A stretch of 64,000 nucleotides of DNA from Candidatus Marispirochaeta associata (GCA_001749745.1 JWTM01000499.1:1-64000); one strand, 5' to 3'. Counted from the stretch's first letter, positions 42,286 through 51,412 are shown. Notes: generated by a model from the letters alone, not told the origin. Made by a program: numbers and translations.

Positions 42286-43293
42286 ATGCATCTGCCCCCC
42301 GAAAATATGCTGATCAACTTCCTGGTTCTGGCTATAAGTTTCTGGATTCTGGCCAAAAGCGCAGATTTCCTGGTCGACGGAGCCGTCGGGGTAGCCGTGA
42401 AGCTGCAGATTCCGAAGGTCGTTATCGGCATCGTGCTGGTCGGTCTTGCTACTACCGCTCCGGAGTTTACCGTCTCCATAATGTCCGCCATTCGGGGATT
42501 CCCGGAGATCGCTTTGGGAAACGCTATCGGCTCGGTCATCGTTGACGATGGTGTCGCTCTGGCCCTGGCAATCCTGATTGCTCCAACGGCGATAAAGGTA
42601 AGCTCACGCCTCTTAAAAAATATTGGAATCTTTCTTCTGACCATTAATTTTCTAACCTTTGGTCTCGCTATAAACGGTATTCTCAACCGCTGGGAGGGCA
42701 TCCTGCTCCTGGTAATTCTGGTAGTCTACATGGGATTTCTGGTTCGCCATGGCCGTAAAAATACCGGTGTGGCCCCGGATACGGATGAGGAGGTAGCGGA
42801 GCATGTGAAGCCTGGCTCCCTGAAGAAGCAACTCATCTGGTTTCTGGTCGGCGTAGCCGGAGTAATCCTGGCCAGCGAGTTTCTTGTCGGTTCTTCCTTG
42901 AACATCGCCCGCTTCTTCGGTGTTCCCGAGGTTATCATCGGGCTGACCATCATCGCCATCGGTACCTCCCTTCCGGAGATCGCTACCTGTATTACCGCCG
43001 CCCGGAAGGGCCACGGCGATCTCGCTTTCGGGGACATCCTGGGAGCCGACATCCTCAACATACTCTGGATCGTCGGTGCGGCGGCTACGGCCAATACGAT
43101 TCAGGTAGGGGAGAATGTAATCTACTTCGCCTTTCCGGCCATGATCATTATGGTAAGCGCCATGCTGCTTCTTGCCCGGCATAAATATACCCTGCATCGG
43201 TGGAAGGGATTCATACTCTTGGGCCTCTATGCACTCTATCTGGTCAGCACGATCCTCTTCTTCTACACCCCCGGAGGCGAACTACCCCTCTAG
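42286..43293 (+). CDS. Calcium/sodium:cation antiporter (CaCA, YrbG type)
   Basis: A 335-residue exchanger with ten membrane helices in two inverted halves. The alpha-1 repeat reads TTAPEFTVSIMSAIRGFPEIALGNAIGS followed by VIVDDG; alpha-2 reads GTSLPEIATCITAARKGHGDLAFGDILGADILNIL. The catalytic Glu of each repeat is present (APEF, LPEI). The usual Asn of GSNIFN is replaced by Val/Asp in the first repeat and by Ala/Asp in the second, a possible shift in ion choice. Confidence 0.9.
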   Translation: MHLPPENMLINFLVLAISFWILAKSADFLVDGAVGVAVKLQIPKVVIGIVLVGLATTAPEFTVSIMSAIRGFPEIALGNAIGSVIVDDGVALALAILIAPTAIKVSSRLLKNIGIFLLTINFLTFGLAINGILNRWEGILLLVILVVYMGFLVRHGRKNTGVAPDTDEEVAEHVKPGSLKKQLIWFLVGVAGVILASEFLVGSSLNIARFFGVPEVIIGLTIIAIGTSLPEIATCITAARKGHGDLAFGDILGADILNILWIVGAAATANTIQVGENVIYFAFPAMIIMVSAMLLLARHKYTLHRWKGFILLGLYALYLVSTILFFYTPGGELPL

Positions 43294-43444
43294 TGGGTTG
43301 ATGGGAAACACCAAATTTCAGCATTTTTGACCCATGTGTTGCTTTATGACACATATCCATTCTTCCAGGCCGGGAACTATATTTTCACAAGATCAGCGAT
43401 CCTATATTTAATTATATTTTGTGTAAGTATTTACCTTCCTCTGG
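43294..43444. other. AT-rich upstream region with a possible activator site
   Basis: No gene is seen. ATGTGT (43334-43339) and ACACAT (43349-43354) form an inverted repeat about 145 bp before the expected start of hsp20 transcription, where sigma-54 activators bind. GTAAGTATTTAC lies at about 43423-43434. Confidence 0.35.
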
Positions 43445-43461
43445 ACTTATTCCTCAATAAG

Positions 43462-43478
43462 TTGGCACGCTGTTTGCA
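43462..43478 (+). promoter_or_regulatory. Sigma-54 (RpoN) promoter of hsp20
   Basis: TTGGCACG-CTGT-TTGCA: the GG at 43464-43465 and GC at 43476-43477 are separated by exactly 10 bases, matching the -24/-12 consensus at every conserved position. A 7-bp-arm palindrome ACTTATT-CCTC-AATAAGT (43445-43462) abuts it. Confidence 0.88.
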
Positions 43479-43488
43479 TTATATTGGT

Positions 43489-43505
43489 GTGAGCCGGTGG
43501 CTCAC
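43489..43505 (+). promoter_or_regulatory. 5'-end hairpin of the hsp20 mRNA
   Basis: GTGAGCC-GGT-GGCTCAC: a perfect 7-bp stem with a 3-base loop. It begins 12 bases after the -12 GC, so the predicted transcript would start with this hairpin. It may protect the message; it does not cover the ribosome site (43526-43531). Confidence 0.6.
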
Positions 43506-43537
43506 TCAACGGAGTATCAACAGCCAGGAGGATGAAT

Positions 43538-43960
43538 ATGGCATACATTGTACGGAGAAATCAGGTAAATAACGGTTCCGCGCTGAACGAGATCGATCGG
43601 ATGTGGGACTCCATGCTCAAGGGGCGCGCAAGCTATCCCGCGGTGGATATCATCGAAGAGGATGATCGATATCTTATTGAAGCGGATCTTCCCGGCGTGA
43701 CCCAGGAAGAGATTGAAGCCAAAGTAGAGGATCGGGTATTGATCCTGCAATCGGTCGAGAAGAAGGAGCAAGCCCCTGAGGAAGCACCCGCCTATCTGGT
43801 CCGAGAAAGAAGCCGCTCCGCCTTTAGGCGCAGTTTCGTCGTCCCAAAGGATGCTGACGTGGACGGAATCGAGGCCTCATTCAAGGATGGCGTATTGACT
43901 CTGGCTATCAAGAAGTTGCCGGAAGCAAAACCCAGGAGTATCGAGATTAAGCGCGGCTAA
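43538..43960 (+). CDS. Small heat-shock protein (Hsp20/alpha-crystallin)
   Basis: A 140-residue ATP-independent chaperone. The alpha-crystallin domain (about 35-135) runs from VDIIEEDDRYLIEADLPGV to the family end motif DGVLTLAIKKL, with the IEIKR tail. ATG 43538 is 6 bases after AGGAGG; the ATG at 43532 touches that site and is rejected. It is monocistronic, with a sigma-54 promoter, a 5' hairpin and a strong terminator. Confidence 0.95.
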   Translation: MAYIVRRNQVNNGSALNEIDRMWDSMLKGRASYPAVDIIEEDDRYLIEADLPGVTQEEIEAKVEDRVLILQSVEKKEQAPEEAPAYLVRERSRSAFRRSFVVPKDADVDGIEASFKDGVLTLAIKKLPEAKPRSIEIKRG

Positions 43961-43978
43961 GCGCGATTAGATAGATTA

Positions 43979-44013
43979 GGGCGGTTGAGAGTAATCTCGG
44001 CCGCCCTTTTTTT
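43979..44013. terminator. Terminator between hsp20 and the convergent hybrid kinase
   Basis: GGGCGGTTGAGA and TCTCGGCCGCCC make a 12-bp stem with two G-T pairs and loop GTAA, followed by seven T on the plus strand. It overlaps the last bases of the kinase gene. Confidence 0.92.
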
Positions 44014-45949
44014 ATCGGCAAGATTCACAGCTGCCGCTCTTGATGATCCGGCGGATGCAGCGGATAAGATCCGTCTCGTTGATCGGTTTTGTCACGTAAC
44101 CGTCGGCACCGAGACGGACGCTGCGTTCCCGGTCTTCCTGATACGCGTGGGCTGTAAGAGCGATTATGGGTGTACGAGAGCCCTCCCTACTCAGTTCCTC
44201 GTCCCGAATCCGCCGAATTGCTTCGTTCCCGTCCATCTTGGGCATCCCGATATCCATTAGCACCAGCTGATAACAGTTGCAGTCGCGCCATTTCTCCACT
44301 GCCTCGAGGCCGTTTCGCGCCTCATCGACGCTGTAGCCGTAGCGCTCCATCAATGCTCGAATGTAGATGCGGTTAATCGCCTCATCCTCGACCACCAGGA
44401 TCCTCGCTTCCTGATCCTCGGTGTAATCTTCGAACGGCAGGGGCGCCGGTATCCGTTCGGAAGCCTCTTCCCAGGGGAGCTTCACGGTAAAGAGCGAGCC
44501 CTCATTCTCCCGGCTCTCTACAAGAATTGAACCGGCATGCATGTCGACCAACTGTTTGACGATGGCCAGACCCAGGCCCAGGCCGCCGTGTTGTTTGGTG
44601 TATGGATTTTCGAGCTGCTGGAAGCTCTCGAAGATACTCTCCAGCTGGTCATCGGGAATTCCTATCCCCGTATCGCTTACCTGAATCACGAGGGTATCAT
44701 CATCTCGTTTAAGAAGAAGGCGGACTCGCCCCTGCTCGGTATATTTGAGTGCATTGGTTAAGAGATTGCCCATAATCTGGGCCACCCGGACCCGGTCGCC
44801 GTAGAAGAGGCCCAGGTCGGAGGCCAGGGATGCCTCGAGCTCGATCTGCTTCTGCACCGCTCCGTGCCGCGCCAGTTCGAGGGATCGTTCCGCTATCTCT
44901 ACCGGATCGAAGAGATCCCGCTTCAGCTCTACCTTCCCTGATTCAATGCGATTCAGATCGAGAAGGTCATGGATGATGCGGTTGAGATTCTCGGCGGAAT
45001 AGCTGATCATCCCCAGGAGTTCGCGTTGCTCCTCGGTCTGCAGGAGCTCCTCCAAAAGATTCGCCATTCCCAGAACCCCGTTCAGCGGGGTACGCAGTTC
45101 ATGACTGATATTTGCCAGAAAGAGGCTTTTCGCCTGACTTGCCTCTTCGGCTTTCAGGCGGGCTGCATCGACCTCCCGCCGATGTTGGTGGAGAACGCTC
45201 AAATCGAAATGTGTGCCGATCATGCGTACCGCTTCGCCTGTTTCGGGATTCCGGTGAATTTCGGCCCGCGAGAGGATCGGTACATATCCTCCGTTCTTGT
45301 GGCGCATCCGGAACTCTACCTCGAAGCGCGGGCTTCTTCCCTCCTGATAGGCGTAGAATGCGGCCCATACTCGCTCGGTGTCCTCAGGATGAAGGAGGCG
45401 CTCCCACTCGCTGAATTGATCGGGAATCTCCTCCTCGGTATAACCGAGCATAGATTTCCAGCGCGGAGAGAAGTGTATCTCGTCGGTCTGAATGTTCCAG
45501 TCCCACAGCCCGTCGTTGGTTGCGCGCAGGGCGAAATCGAGGCGCTCCTTCTGCTCTTTGATTATCTCCTCGCGGCGAACGCGGTTGCTTACATCCTGGA
45601 AGATCGTTGCAAAGAGTTCATCCCCCGCGGAGTAGATCAGCACCGCGAAGTGCTTGCCGATGCTGGGGGAGTAGTTCTCCAAGCGCTCCCGGCCGCCCTG
45701 ATCGACAACACGACTGAAATGTTCGAGCCAAAACGGCTCAAGGTCGGGGAAGAGTTCGGAAGCAGGGTGTCCGATGACCGCCTCACGCTCCAGTCCGAGG
45801 ATGCTGAGGAAGGCGGGATTGACCTCTATATACTCATAGTCGATTGCCCGACCGCTCGCATCTCGGATAAGCCGGTGGAGGGCGAAGCCTTCGCTAAGCT
45901 CGGTAAAAAGGGCCTTGTAGAGTTGAGGATCGTCTAAATGATGATTCAT
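44012..45949 (-). CDS. PAS-PAS hybrid histidine kinase with REC
   Basis: A 645-residue cytoplasmic protein with no membrane segment. It has PAS 1 (about 10-125), PAS 2 of PAS_3 type with PAC (about 140-260: NDGLWDWNIQTDEIHFSPRW), HisKA with H in ANISHELRTPLNGV (about 290), HATPase (NLLTNALKYT, DTGIGI, GLGLGLAI), and a C-terminal REC with Asp in LVLMDIGMPKMDG. All phosphorelay residues are present; an HPt partner is not encoded in the gene. GGAAGGAG precedes ATG. Confidence 0.92.
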   Translation of the reverse strand: MNHHLDDPQLYKALFTELSEGFALHRLIRDASGRAIDYEYIEVNPAFLSILGLEREAVIGHPASELFPDLEPFWLEHFSRVVDQGGRERLENYSPSIGKHFAVLIYSAGDELFATIFQDVSNRVRREEIIKEQKERLDFALRATNDGLWDWNIQTDEIHFSPRWKSMLGYTEEEIPDQFSEWERLLHPEDTERVWAAFYAYQEGRSPRFEVEFRMRHKNGGYVPILSRAEIHRNPETGEAVRMIGTHFDLSVLHQHRREVDAARLKAEEASQAKSLFLANISHELRTPLNGVLGMANLLEELLQTEEQRELLGMISYSAENLNRIIHDLLDLNRIESGKVELKRDLFDPVEIAERSLELARHGAVQKQIELEASLASDLGLFYGDRVRVAQIMGNLLTNALKYTEQGRVRLLLKRDDDTLVIQVSDTGIGIPDDQLESIFESFQQLENPYTKQHGGLGLGLAIVKQLVDMHAGSILVESRENEGSLFTVKLPWEEASERIPAPLPFEDYTEDQEARILVVEDEAINRIYIRALMERYGYSVDEARNGLEAVEKWRDCNCYQLVLMDIGMPKMDGNEAIRRIRDEELSREGSRTPIIALTAHAYQEDRERSVRLGADGYVTKPINETDLIRCIRRIIKSGSCESCR

Positions 45950-45997
45950 TCACGCCACTCCTTCCAACTATATGGACCGCTGGTAAAAAAGCAAGTT

Positions 45998-46378
45998 TCA
46001 ACGGTGAGTGCGGAAAATCTCCAGAAAAGTCATGGCCGAGACAAAATTGGACTCATGGATTAGGGTTCCGTCCGCATAATAGCGTACGTATGGAACCTCC
46101 CAGCTGTTCCAGACTTGCTCTTTGAGCCTCCTGAAGTCGGAGAAGAACTGATTCTTATCGTATTCGAGCTCATAGGCGGTGATCTCGAGCCCTTCGGTAT
46201 CGCCCCCTTCCCCGGATAGGCGGCGGAGCCAGCTGCGCATGAACACCCATTGGGGGCACCAGCTCTGTGTCATCAAACAGGCGACAAGGGGCGCAGCGCT
46301 GCGTACATCAGGGTGAAACTCTCCATTCTCTATTGCAAACTTGAGTTGATCCGGTGTAAATTTTTCAAGCTTCAGCAT
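45998..46378 (-). CDS. Thioredoxin-fold-like protein with a single-Cys WCPQW motif
   Basis: A 126-residue soluble protein. MTQSWCPQWVFMRSWL resembles a thioredoxin active-site helix, but the second Cys of CxxC is missing; C34 also occurs in LVACLM. Near the C-terminus, VPYVRYYADGTLIHES fits the strand after the cis-proline. It may be a thiol-peroxidase-like or structural relative; its function is unknown. No ribosome site precedes the ATG, and the -10 box is 9 bases upstream. Confidence 0.6.
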   Translation of the reverse strand: MLKLEKFTPDQLKFAIENGEFHPDVRSAAPLVACLMTQSWCPQWVFMRSWLRRLSGEGGDTEGLEITAYELEYDKNQFFSDFRRLKEQVWNSWEVPYVRYYADGTLIHESNFVSAMTFLEIFRTHR

Positions 46379-46387
46379 GGTGCGCGT

Positions 46388-46416
46388 AATATACCATGAA
46401 AATATGTTAAACTCAA
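46388..46416 (-). promoter_or_regulatory. Promoter of the thioredoxin-like gene, leaderless geometry
   Basis: Minus strand: TTGAGT (46411-46416), 17 bp, TATATT (46388-46393), 9 bases to ATG. Confidence 0.55.
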
Positions 46417-46447
46417 ATTAAACCGACCTCTCCGGTCAGGAGATATC

Positions 46448-47110
46448 ATGTACCGCTGTCTGCTTATCGACCACGACGACACGAGCGTCGACAGTACCCG
46501 CCATATCCATTATCCGGCTCATCTGGAAATTCTCAAAACTCTACGTCCCAACCATACCCCGATCAGTATCGACGGCTGGTTCGAGAAGAACTTCTCCCCC
46601 GGACTTTTCGATTACTACACCGGGGAGCTCGGATTTACCGAGGATGAGATGGCCCGGGAGTTCGAGATCTGGCGCGGGTTCACGACCACCATGGTGCCCG
46701 ATTTTTTCCCTGGCCTTGTCCCTGTTCTGACAGAGTTCCGCCGGCGGGGCGGAGTAGTGGTGGTTGTTTCCCACTCCGAGGTAGAACATATCCGTCGGGA
46801 CTATCTTCACCGGGCGGGTGGCTTTCTCCCGGACCTCATCTTCGGCTGGGATCATGATCCCCAGCGGCGCAAACCGCACCCCTGGCCGGCGGAGGAGGCT
46901 CTACGACAGTTAGGATTGAAGCCGCACGAGGCGGCGATGCTGGACGACCTTCTTCCCGGCGTCGAGATGGCCGAAAGGGCGGGTATCGACGCCCTTGGAG
47001 CGGGCTGGGGGCACCGGGTAGATACCATTTCCCAAGAGATGCGGCGGCGCTGTAGAGCCTACTTTGAAACAGTGGACGAGTTAGGCAGTTTCCTGCTGGG
47101 GGATAGGTAG
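46448..47110 (+). CDS. HAD-superfamily hydrolase
   Basis: The 220-residue protein has HAD motif 1 as LLIDHDDTSVDS (D9, D11), VVVSHSE as motif 2, a lysine in RRKPHPWPAEEAL, and MLDDLLPGVEMAERAG as motif 4. The cap is alpha-helical. DHDDT instead of DxDGT is a mild variant. The substrate is unknown. TCAGGAG lies 6 bases before ATG. The following kinase gene starts 4 bp after its stop. Confidence 0.85.
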   Translation: MYRCLLIDHDDTSVDSTRHIHYPAHLEILKTLRPNHTPISIDGWFEKNFSPGLFDYYTGELGFTEDEMAREFEIWRGFTTTMVPDFFPGLVPVLTEFRRRGGVVVVVSHSEVEHIRRDYLHRAGGFLPDLIFGWDHDPQRRKPHPWPAEEALRQLGLKPHEAAMLDDLLPGVEMAERAGIDALGAGWGHRVDTISQEMRRRCRAYFETVDELGSFLLGDR

Positions 47111-47114
47111 AGCG

Positions 47115-49469
47115 GTGCCTGTTCGCCGGGACTTATCTTACAGACGAATCCTCAGGATCGCGCTTGCCGCGACCTGCACATCCTTCGGCCTGATCGCGGC
47201 GGGACTACTCCTGCTGTGGCTGGGCGGCCTTCTTCCCGGGCGAGTCGCAATCCTGATGGATTTAATCGTTCTCGCCGCTCACTCCGCGGCCTTACTCCTC
47301 TTTTTACCCCGACTGCTGCGCATCCGCCGGAGTGAGGAGGAGCGGGCGGCGACGATGCTGCGCTCCATCATCGATCCAATTCCAATGAGTATCTACTGGA
47401 AGGGACGGGACGGGCGCTACCTGGGCTGCAACCGGGCCTTCGCTCGAGAATTAGGCCGGGAGAACCCCGAATCGATTGTCGGTTCGACCGATGAGGAGCT
47501 GGGAAGCCCCGACGAGATCCTCTACTTTCGTATCGACGAGGAGCGGGTGTTGGAGCGGGGAGAAGCCATTCTGAATCACCAGGAACCTCTGCCGTCGAAG
47601 AAGGGCCTCGTCCGCTATCTTCGTTCCAGTAAGATACCGATTCTCCCGACGAAGGGCAGAAGCAGCGCAGTTCTCGGGATCTTCGAGGATATAACCAGCG
47701 AGCGGGAACGAAGCATCCGGCTTGAGAGCAGCGAACGGAAGTATCGCTCCCTCTTCGAGAACTCGAACGATGCAATTCTGATTCACGATGCGGCCGGGGA
47801 TATTCTGGAGGTAAATCAGAGCGCCGCCGATCTTTTAGGCCATCCCAAGGAGGTGCTTGAAAGCCGTAACGTCCAAGAGATCTACGATGATCCCGCCGAT
47901 ATCCAGAGCCTGATAGTGCTCATCCGGAAAGAGACGCAGCTAAGAGGCGAGAAGGTTCTCTTCGGTGCCGGGGAACATCGTATCGACGCGGATATATCCG
48001 CCTCCCTCCTGGATGCTCAAGCCGGTATCGTGCAGGTCATTATTCGGGATATCAGCGCCCGTAAAGAGGTCGAGCGGCAGCTGACCGAGGCGAACCGGGC
48101 CAAGAGTCTCTTTATCGCCAATATGAGTCATGAAATCAGAACCCCGATGAACGCGATCCTCGGTTTTGCCGATGTTCTCGGCCGGGAGATCGGGGAAGGG
48201 GCGCTAAAGTCTTATGTGGAAATTATCCGCAAGAGCGGAAAGACCCTCCTCAATCTGCTGAACGATATCCTCGATCTCTCCAAGATCGAATCCGGAAAGA
48301 TCGAGATAAACCCCGTCCGGGTCGACCTGCGGCGACTGGGGCGGGAGATTCTCGAGGTGTTCTCCGTCAAGGCGGATCAGAACGGGGTCGAGACCAGCCT
48401 GCAAATCGATGAGTCCCTTCCGCCGGCCTTGATGTTGGATGCAACCAGGCTGCGACAGATTCTCTTCAACCTGGTCGGTAACGCGGTAAAGTTTACCGAG
48501 CCGGGGCAATCCGGAAGGGTCGAACTTATGGTCAGCCCCCTTCCTGCAATCGAGCCTGCATCGATTGACCTACAGGTGATCGTGAGCGATAACGGCATCG
48601 GCATCCCAGAGGATCAGCACCAGGAGGTTTTCGAGGCCTTCCGCCAGCAGCGCGGACAGGATGCCAATCAGTTCGGCGGAACCGGTCTGGGGCTGACTAT
48701 TACCAGGAGGTTGGTCGAGGCCATGGGAGGCAGTATCGCCCTGACCAGTACCCCCGGCGTCGGCAGCCGGTTTACGGTGCTGCTCCCGGGCGTTCGCTGT
48801 TGCGAAGCTCCCGCGGAGGAGGCTCTCTCTTCCGGATCCCAGGAATATCGCTTTGAGGGGGCGCGGGTGGTCGCCGTTGACGACGACGAACTCAATCTGC
48901 TGCTCCTCAAGAGCTATCTGGACGAGATCGAGGGCCTGCGATTCGAGAGCGCCGCGGACTTACCCCAGGAGCCGCCTGACCTGCTTCTGGTCGATATGGG
49001 CCTGAACCACCTGGATCTGGGGCATTTTCGCAACATACCGATCCCGGTAATCGGGATGACCGCCTCCCTGCTGCGGCAGAGTAGCGGATTCGACGGCGTG
49101 CTGCGTAAACCCTATAGCCGGGAGGATCTCCTCAAGCTCTTAGCTGATCATCTGCCTGCGAAGGCGTCGTCGGCCGAGATATCAACCCCTGCAGGTATCC
49201 CGGATCCCCGGGAGGCGTCTGCCGCTGCAGCTTTTGCCGAACGCTGGGCGGAGCTGAAGGACTCCTACTATCTGCGGGATTTAGAGGCTTTCGGCCGGGA
49301 GATCCGAGACCGGGCTGAAGAGCTCAGCCTGCCGGGCTTGGCAAGCTGGGCGGAGCGGCTTATCGAGGCGGCCGGCGCAGTAGACGTTGCCGCTGCCGAG
49401 GAGCTGATGGAGGCCTTCGGCCGAATCATCAATACTGCAGCAGAGGAGGAGCCGGATGCCCCTGGATGA
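47115..49469 (+). CDS. Membrane-bound PAS-PAS hybrid histidine kinase
   Basis: A 784-residue protein with two N-terminal membrane helices (about 10-32 and 38-62) and almost no external loop, two PAS domains (about 85-190 and 200-320), HisKA with H339 (NMSHEIRTPMNAI), HATPase (NLVGNAVKFT, DNGIGI, GTGLGLTI), a short REC with Asp in LLLVDMGLN and Lys in VLRKPYS, and a C-terminal helical segment that may be a degenerate HPt. The REC lacks part of its middle helices. It starts with GTG. Its end overlaps the REC-GGDEF gene by 14 bp, so the two are probably partners. Confidence 0.88.
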   Translation: MPVRRDLSYRRILRIALAATCTSFGLIAAGLLLLWLGGLLPGRVAILMDLIVLAAHSAALLLFLPRLLRIRRSEEERAATMLRSIIDPIPMSIYWKGRDGRYLGCNRAFARELGRENPESIVGSTDEELGSPDEILYFRIDEERVLERGEAILNHQEPLPSKKGLVRYLRSSKIPILPTKGRSSAVLGIFEDITSERERSIRLESSERKYRSLFENSNDAILIHDAAGDILEVNQSAADLLGHPKEVLESRNVQEIYDDPADIQSLIVLIRKETQLRGEKVLFGAGEHRIDADISASLLDAQAGIVQVIIRDISARKEVERQLTEANRAKSLFIANMSHEIRTPMNAILGFADVLGREIGEGALKSYVEIIRKSGKTLLNLLNDILDLSKIESGKIEINPVRVDLRRLGREILEVFSVKADQNGVETSLQIDESLPPALMLDATRLRQILFNLVGNAVKFTEPGQSGRVELMVSPLPAIEPASIDLQVIVSDNGIGIPEDQHQEVFEAFRQQRGQDANQFGGTGLGLTITRRLVEAMGGSIALTSTPGVGSRFTVLLPGVRCCEAPAEEALSSGSQEYRFEGARVVAVDDDELNLLLLKSYLDEIEGLRFESAADLPQEPPDLLLVDMGLNHLDLGHFRNIPIPVIGMTASLLRQSSGFDGVLRKPYSREDLLKLLADHLPAKASSAEISTPAGIPDPREASAAAAFAERWAELKDSYYLRDLEAFGREIRDRAEELSLPGLASWAERLIEAAGAVDVAAAEELMEAFGRIINTAAEEEPDAPG

Positions 49470-50412
49470 GGTACTGCCTGAAGAAGAGATGGCCATCCTG
49501 ATCGTGGACGACGTCCCCGAGAACATACAGATTCTGGGCAAGGTCCTGCGCGGCGAAGGGTACAAAATCGCCCCGGCGGTGAACGGGAAGCGTGCCTTGG
49601 AGATGATCCCCAAGGTGAAGCCTGATCTGGTGCTGATGGACGTTATGATGCCCGTAATGGACGGCTTCGAGGCTTGCCGGCGGATGAAGGAGTCCGCCGA
49701 CATGAAGGATATTCCGGTGATCTTCCTCTCGGCCAAGGGGGAGAGCGAGGACATAATCCAGGGCTTTCGGCTCGGCGCGGTGGATTATATTCAGAAGCCC
49801 TTCAACAGCGAGGAGCTCTTAGTCAGGGTGCGGAATCATCTGGAGCTGGTCCGGAGCCGGCGGCTGATCATCCGCTATATGGACGAGATGGGACGTCAGA
49901 ACGCCCTGCTCCAGGAGCTGGCGCTGACCGACGGACTGACCCAGCTTGCCAACCACTCCCACTCCCTGGAGCGTCTGCGCCAGGAAGAGGCCAACGCTCG
50001 GCGCTACGGCAATCCCTTAACCGTGGTAATGCTCGACATCGACTTCTTCAAGCAGGTAAACGACACCCACGGCCATCCGGTCGGGGACTGTATTCTTAAA
50101 GGGGTAGCGGATATTATCCGCTCCAATGTGCGGGAGGGTGATATAGCCGGCCGCTACGGCGGCGAGGAGTTTATCCTGATTCTGCCCAACACCGATCTCG
50201 AGGGGGGCATCTCCATCGCCGAGCGTATCCGCCTGCGGGTGGCGGAATCCAGCTGGGAACCCGGGGGCCTGGCTGTTACCATCTCCGGCGGGGTCAGTTC
50301 CCTCGACTCTTGCGACGACCGGGAACTGATCGGCAGCGCAGACGAACGGCTCTACCGGGCCAAGAGCCTCGGTCGGAATCGCATCGTCGCCTGTATCGAA
50401 GAGAATACTTAG
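49456..50412 (+). CDS. REC-GGDEF response regulator, diguanylate cyclase
   Basis: The 318-residue protein makes c-di-GMP. REC (about 15-130) has the phospho-acceptor in LVLMDVMMPVMDG and Lys in YIQKPFN. The GGDEF domain (about 155-315) has the active motif GRYGGEEF, with the product-inhibition site RxxD (REGD) five residues before it. The gene starts inside the end of the preceding hybrid kinase, behind GAGGAGG, so kinase and cyclase are co-translated. It opposes the two HD-GYP enzymes in this window. Confidence 0.95.
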   Translation: MPLDEVLPEEEMAILIVDDVPENIQILGKVLRGEGYKIAPAVNGKRALEMIPKVKPDLVLMDVMMPVMDGFEACRRMKESADMKDIPVIFLSAKGESEDIIQGFRLGAVDYIQKPFNSEELLVRVRNHLELVRSRRLIIRYMDEMGRQNALLQELALTDGLTQLANHSHSLERLRQEEANARRYGNPLTVVMLDIDFFKQVNDTHGHPVGDCILKGVADIIRSNVREGDIAGRYGGEEFILILPNTDLEGGISIAERIRLRVAESSWEPGGLAVTISGGVSSLDSCDDRELIGSADERLYRAKSLGRNRIVACIEENT

Positions 50413-50415
50413 GCT

Positions 50416-51405
50416 CTACTGCCCCGCTCCGAATTTCAGGCCGAAGGCGAGCCCCAGACGCTGTTCGCTTAAGGTAACGTCATGCACAATCCCGCTGATC
50501 TTGGTTCCCTCGGCAACTGCGTCGGCACTGCCGTACCACTCCTGGGTCTGTACTCCTGCTGAGAAGAAGTAGCCGTACTCGCCGAAAAGACGCAGATAGG
50601 GGGTTCCGGCCGCAGCGTAATGGGATCCGGGAAAGAGAAGCTCCAGGGAGAGCGCCCCGTTCACCCCGTAGCCCAGCCCGCGGCCGGTGGAGAGCTTGGT
50701 TCTGAGGATATGATCGTCCCGGTCGAAGAAGAAGCCTGCCGCCGGTGCACCGCTGAGGGAGAGGAGAACCCTATCCGAGAGGTCGGCCTGCAGTTCGAGA
50801 CCGGCGCTGATAATCTGGTAGTGAATCGAATAGTCGATGGCATCCGCATCGGAACTGTAGGAAACCAGGCTGTAATCTCCGCCTGATTCCTGGTACTGCC
50901 ATATTGTAAAATCGGTTATCCGCTGATCGATCAGGTAGTAGCGATAGCCGCCGGTAATGAGCAGGTCGAGATTCCCCCGGCGGTAGAGCAATGCGTCCCC
51001 TTCCAGGCGAAGATCGAGGCTGAAGTAGTCCAGGTTCGATTCAGAGTAGCTCCAGAGCACCGGCGGAACCCCGGGGTAGAGATCCCAGTCCCGGTCGGTC
51101 ATCAGGCTCGAGGGATCGCCCACGTTTATGGCCCCGGAGATCCCCGCCGACCAGCCGCCCTCGTCATCCTCCAATCGGATCCTGCCGCCGGCGTACCAGG
51201 CGTCCAGGGGAAACTCCAAGAGACTCTGCACACCGTTGCCTCCGCTGTCCTTTGCCTCCAGGAAGTAGTCGCTCATCCCGAATCCGCGGGTAAGAAAGCT
51301 CTCGACCTGAATCTCGAGGGCTTCGGCCGATAAGGGGAGTGCTAGAGCGTTCAGCATGAGAGACAACATGAGTCTTCGCCGGCATCTCCTGGAGAGGTTC
51401 CACAT
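50416..51405 (-). CDS. Omptin-family outer-membrane protease homologue
   Basis: About 329 residues. A signal peptide (LMLSLMLNALALPLSAEA) is followed by about 300 residues rich in alternating hydrophobic/polar strands, typical of a ten-strand outer-membrane barrel. The pairs that form the omptin active site are visible: D104-R-D106-W (OmpT D83/D85) and D230-D-H232 (OmpT D210/H212). Strand blocks such as LLITGGYRYYLID and IDYSIHYQIISAGLEL fit the family. ATG 51405 has no ribosome site but lies 7 bases from a TATATT box. It is divergent from the B12-sensor operon. A non-proteolytic barrel remains possible. Confidence 0.68.
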   Translation of the reverse strand: MWNLSRRCRRRLMLSLMLNALALPLSAEALEIQVESFLTRGFGMSDYFLEAKDSGGNGVQSLLEFPLDAWYAGGRIRLEDDEGGWSAGISGAINVGDPSSLMTDRDWDLYPGVPPVLWSYSESNLDYFSLDLRLEGDALLYRRGNLDLLITGGYRYYLIDQRITDFTIWQYQESGGDYSLVSYSSDADAIDYSIHYQIISAGLELQADLSDRVLLSLSGAPAAGFFFDRDDHILRTKLSTGRGLGYGVNGALSLELLFPGSHYAAAGTPYLRLFGEYGYFFSAGVQTQEWYGSADAVAEGTKISGIVHDVTLSEQRLGLAFGLKFGAGQ

Positions 51406-51412
51406 GCTTTGA

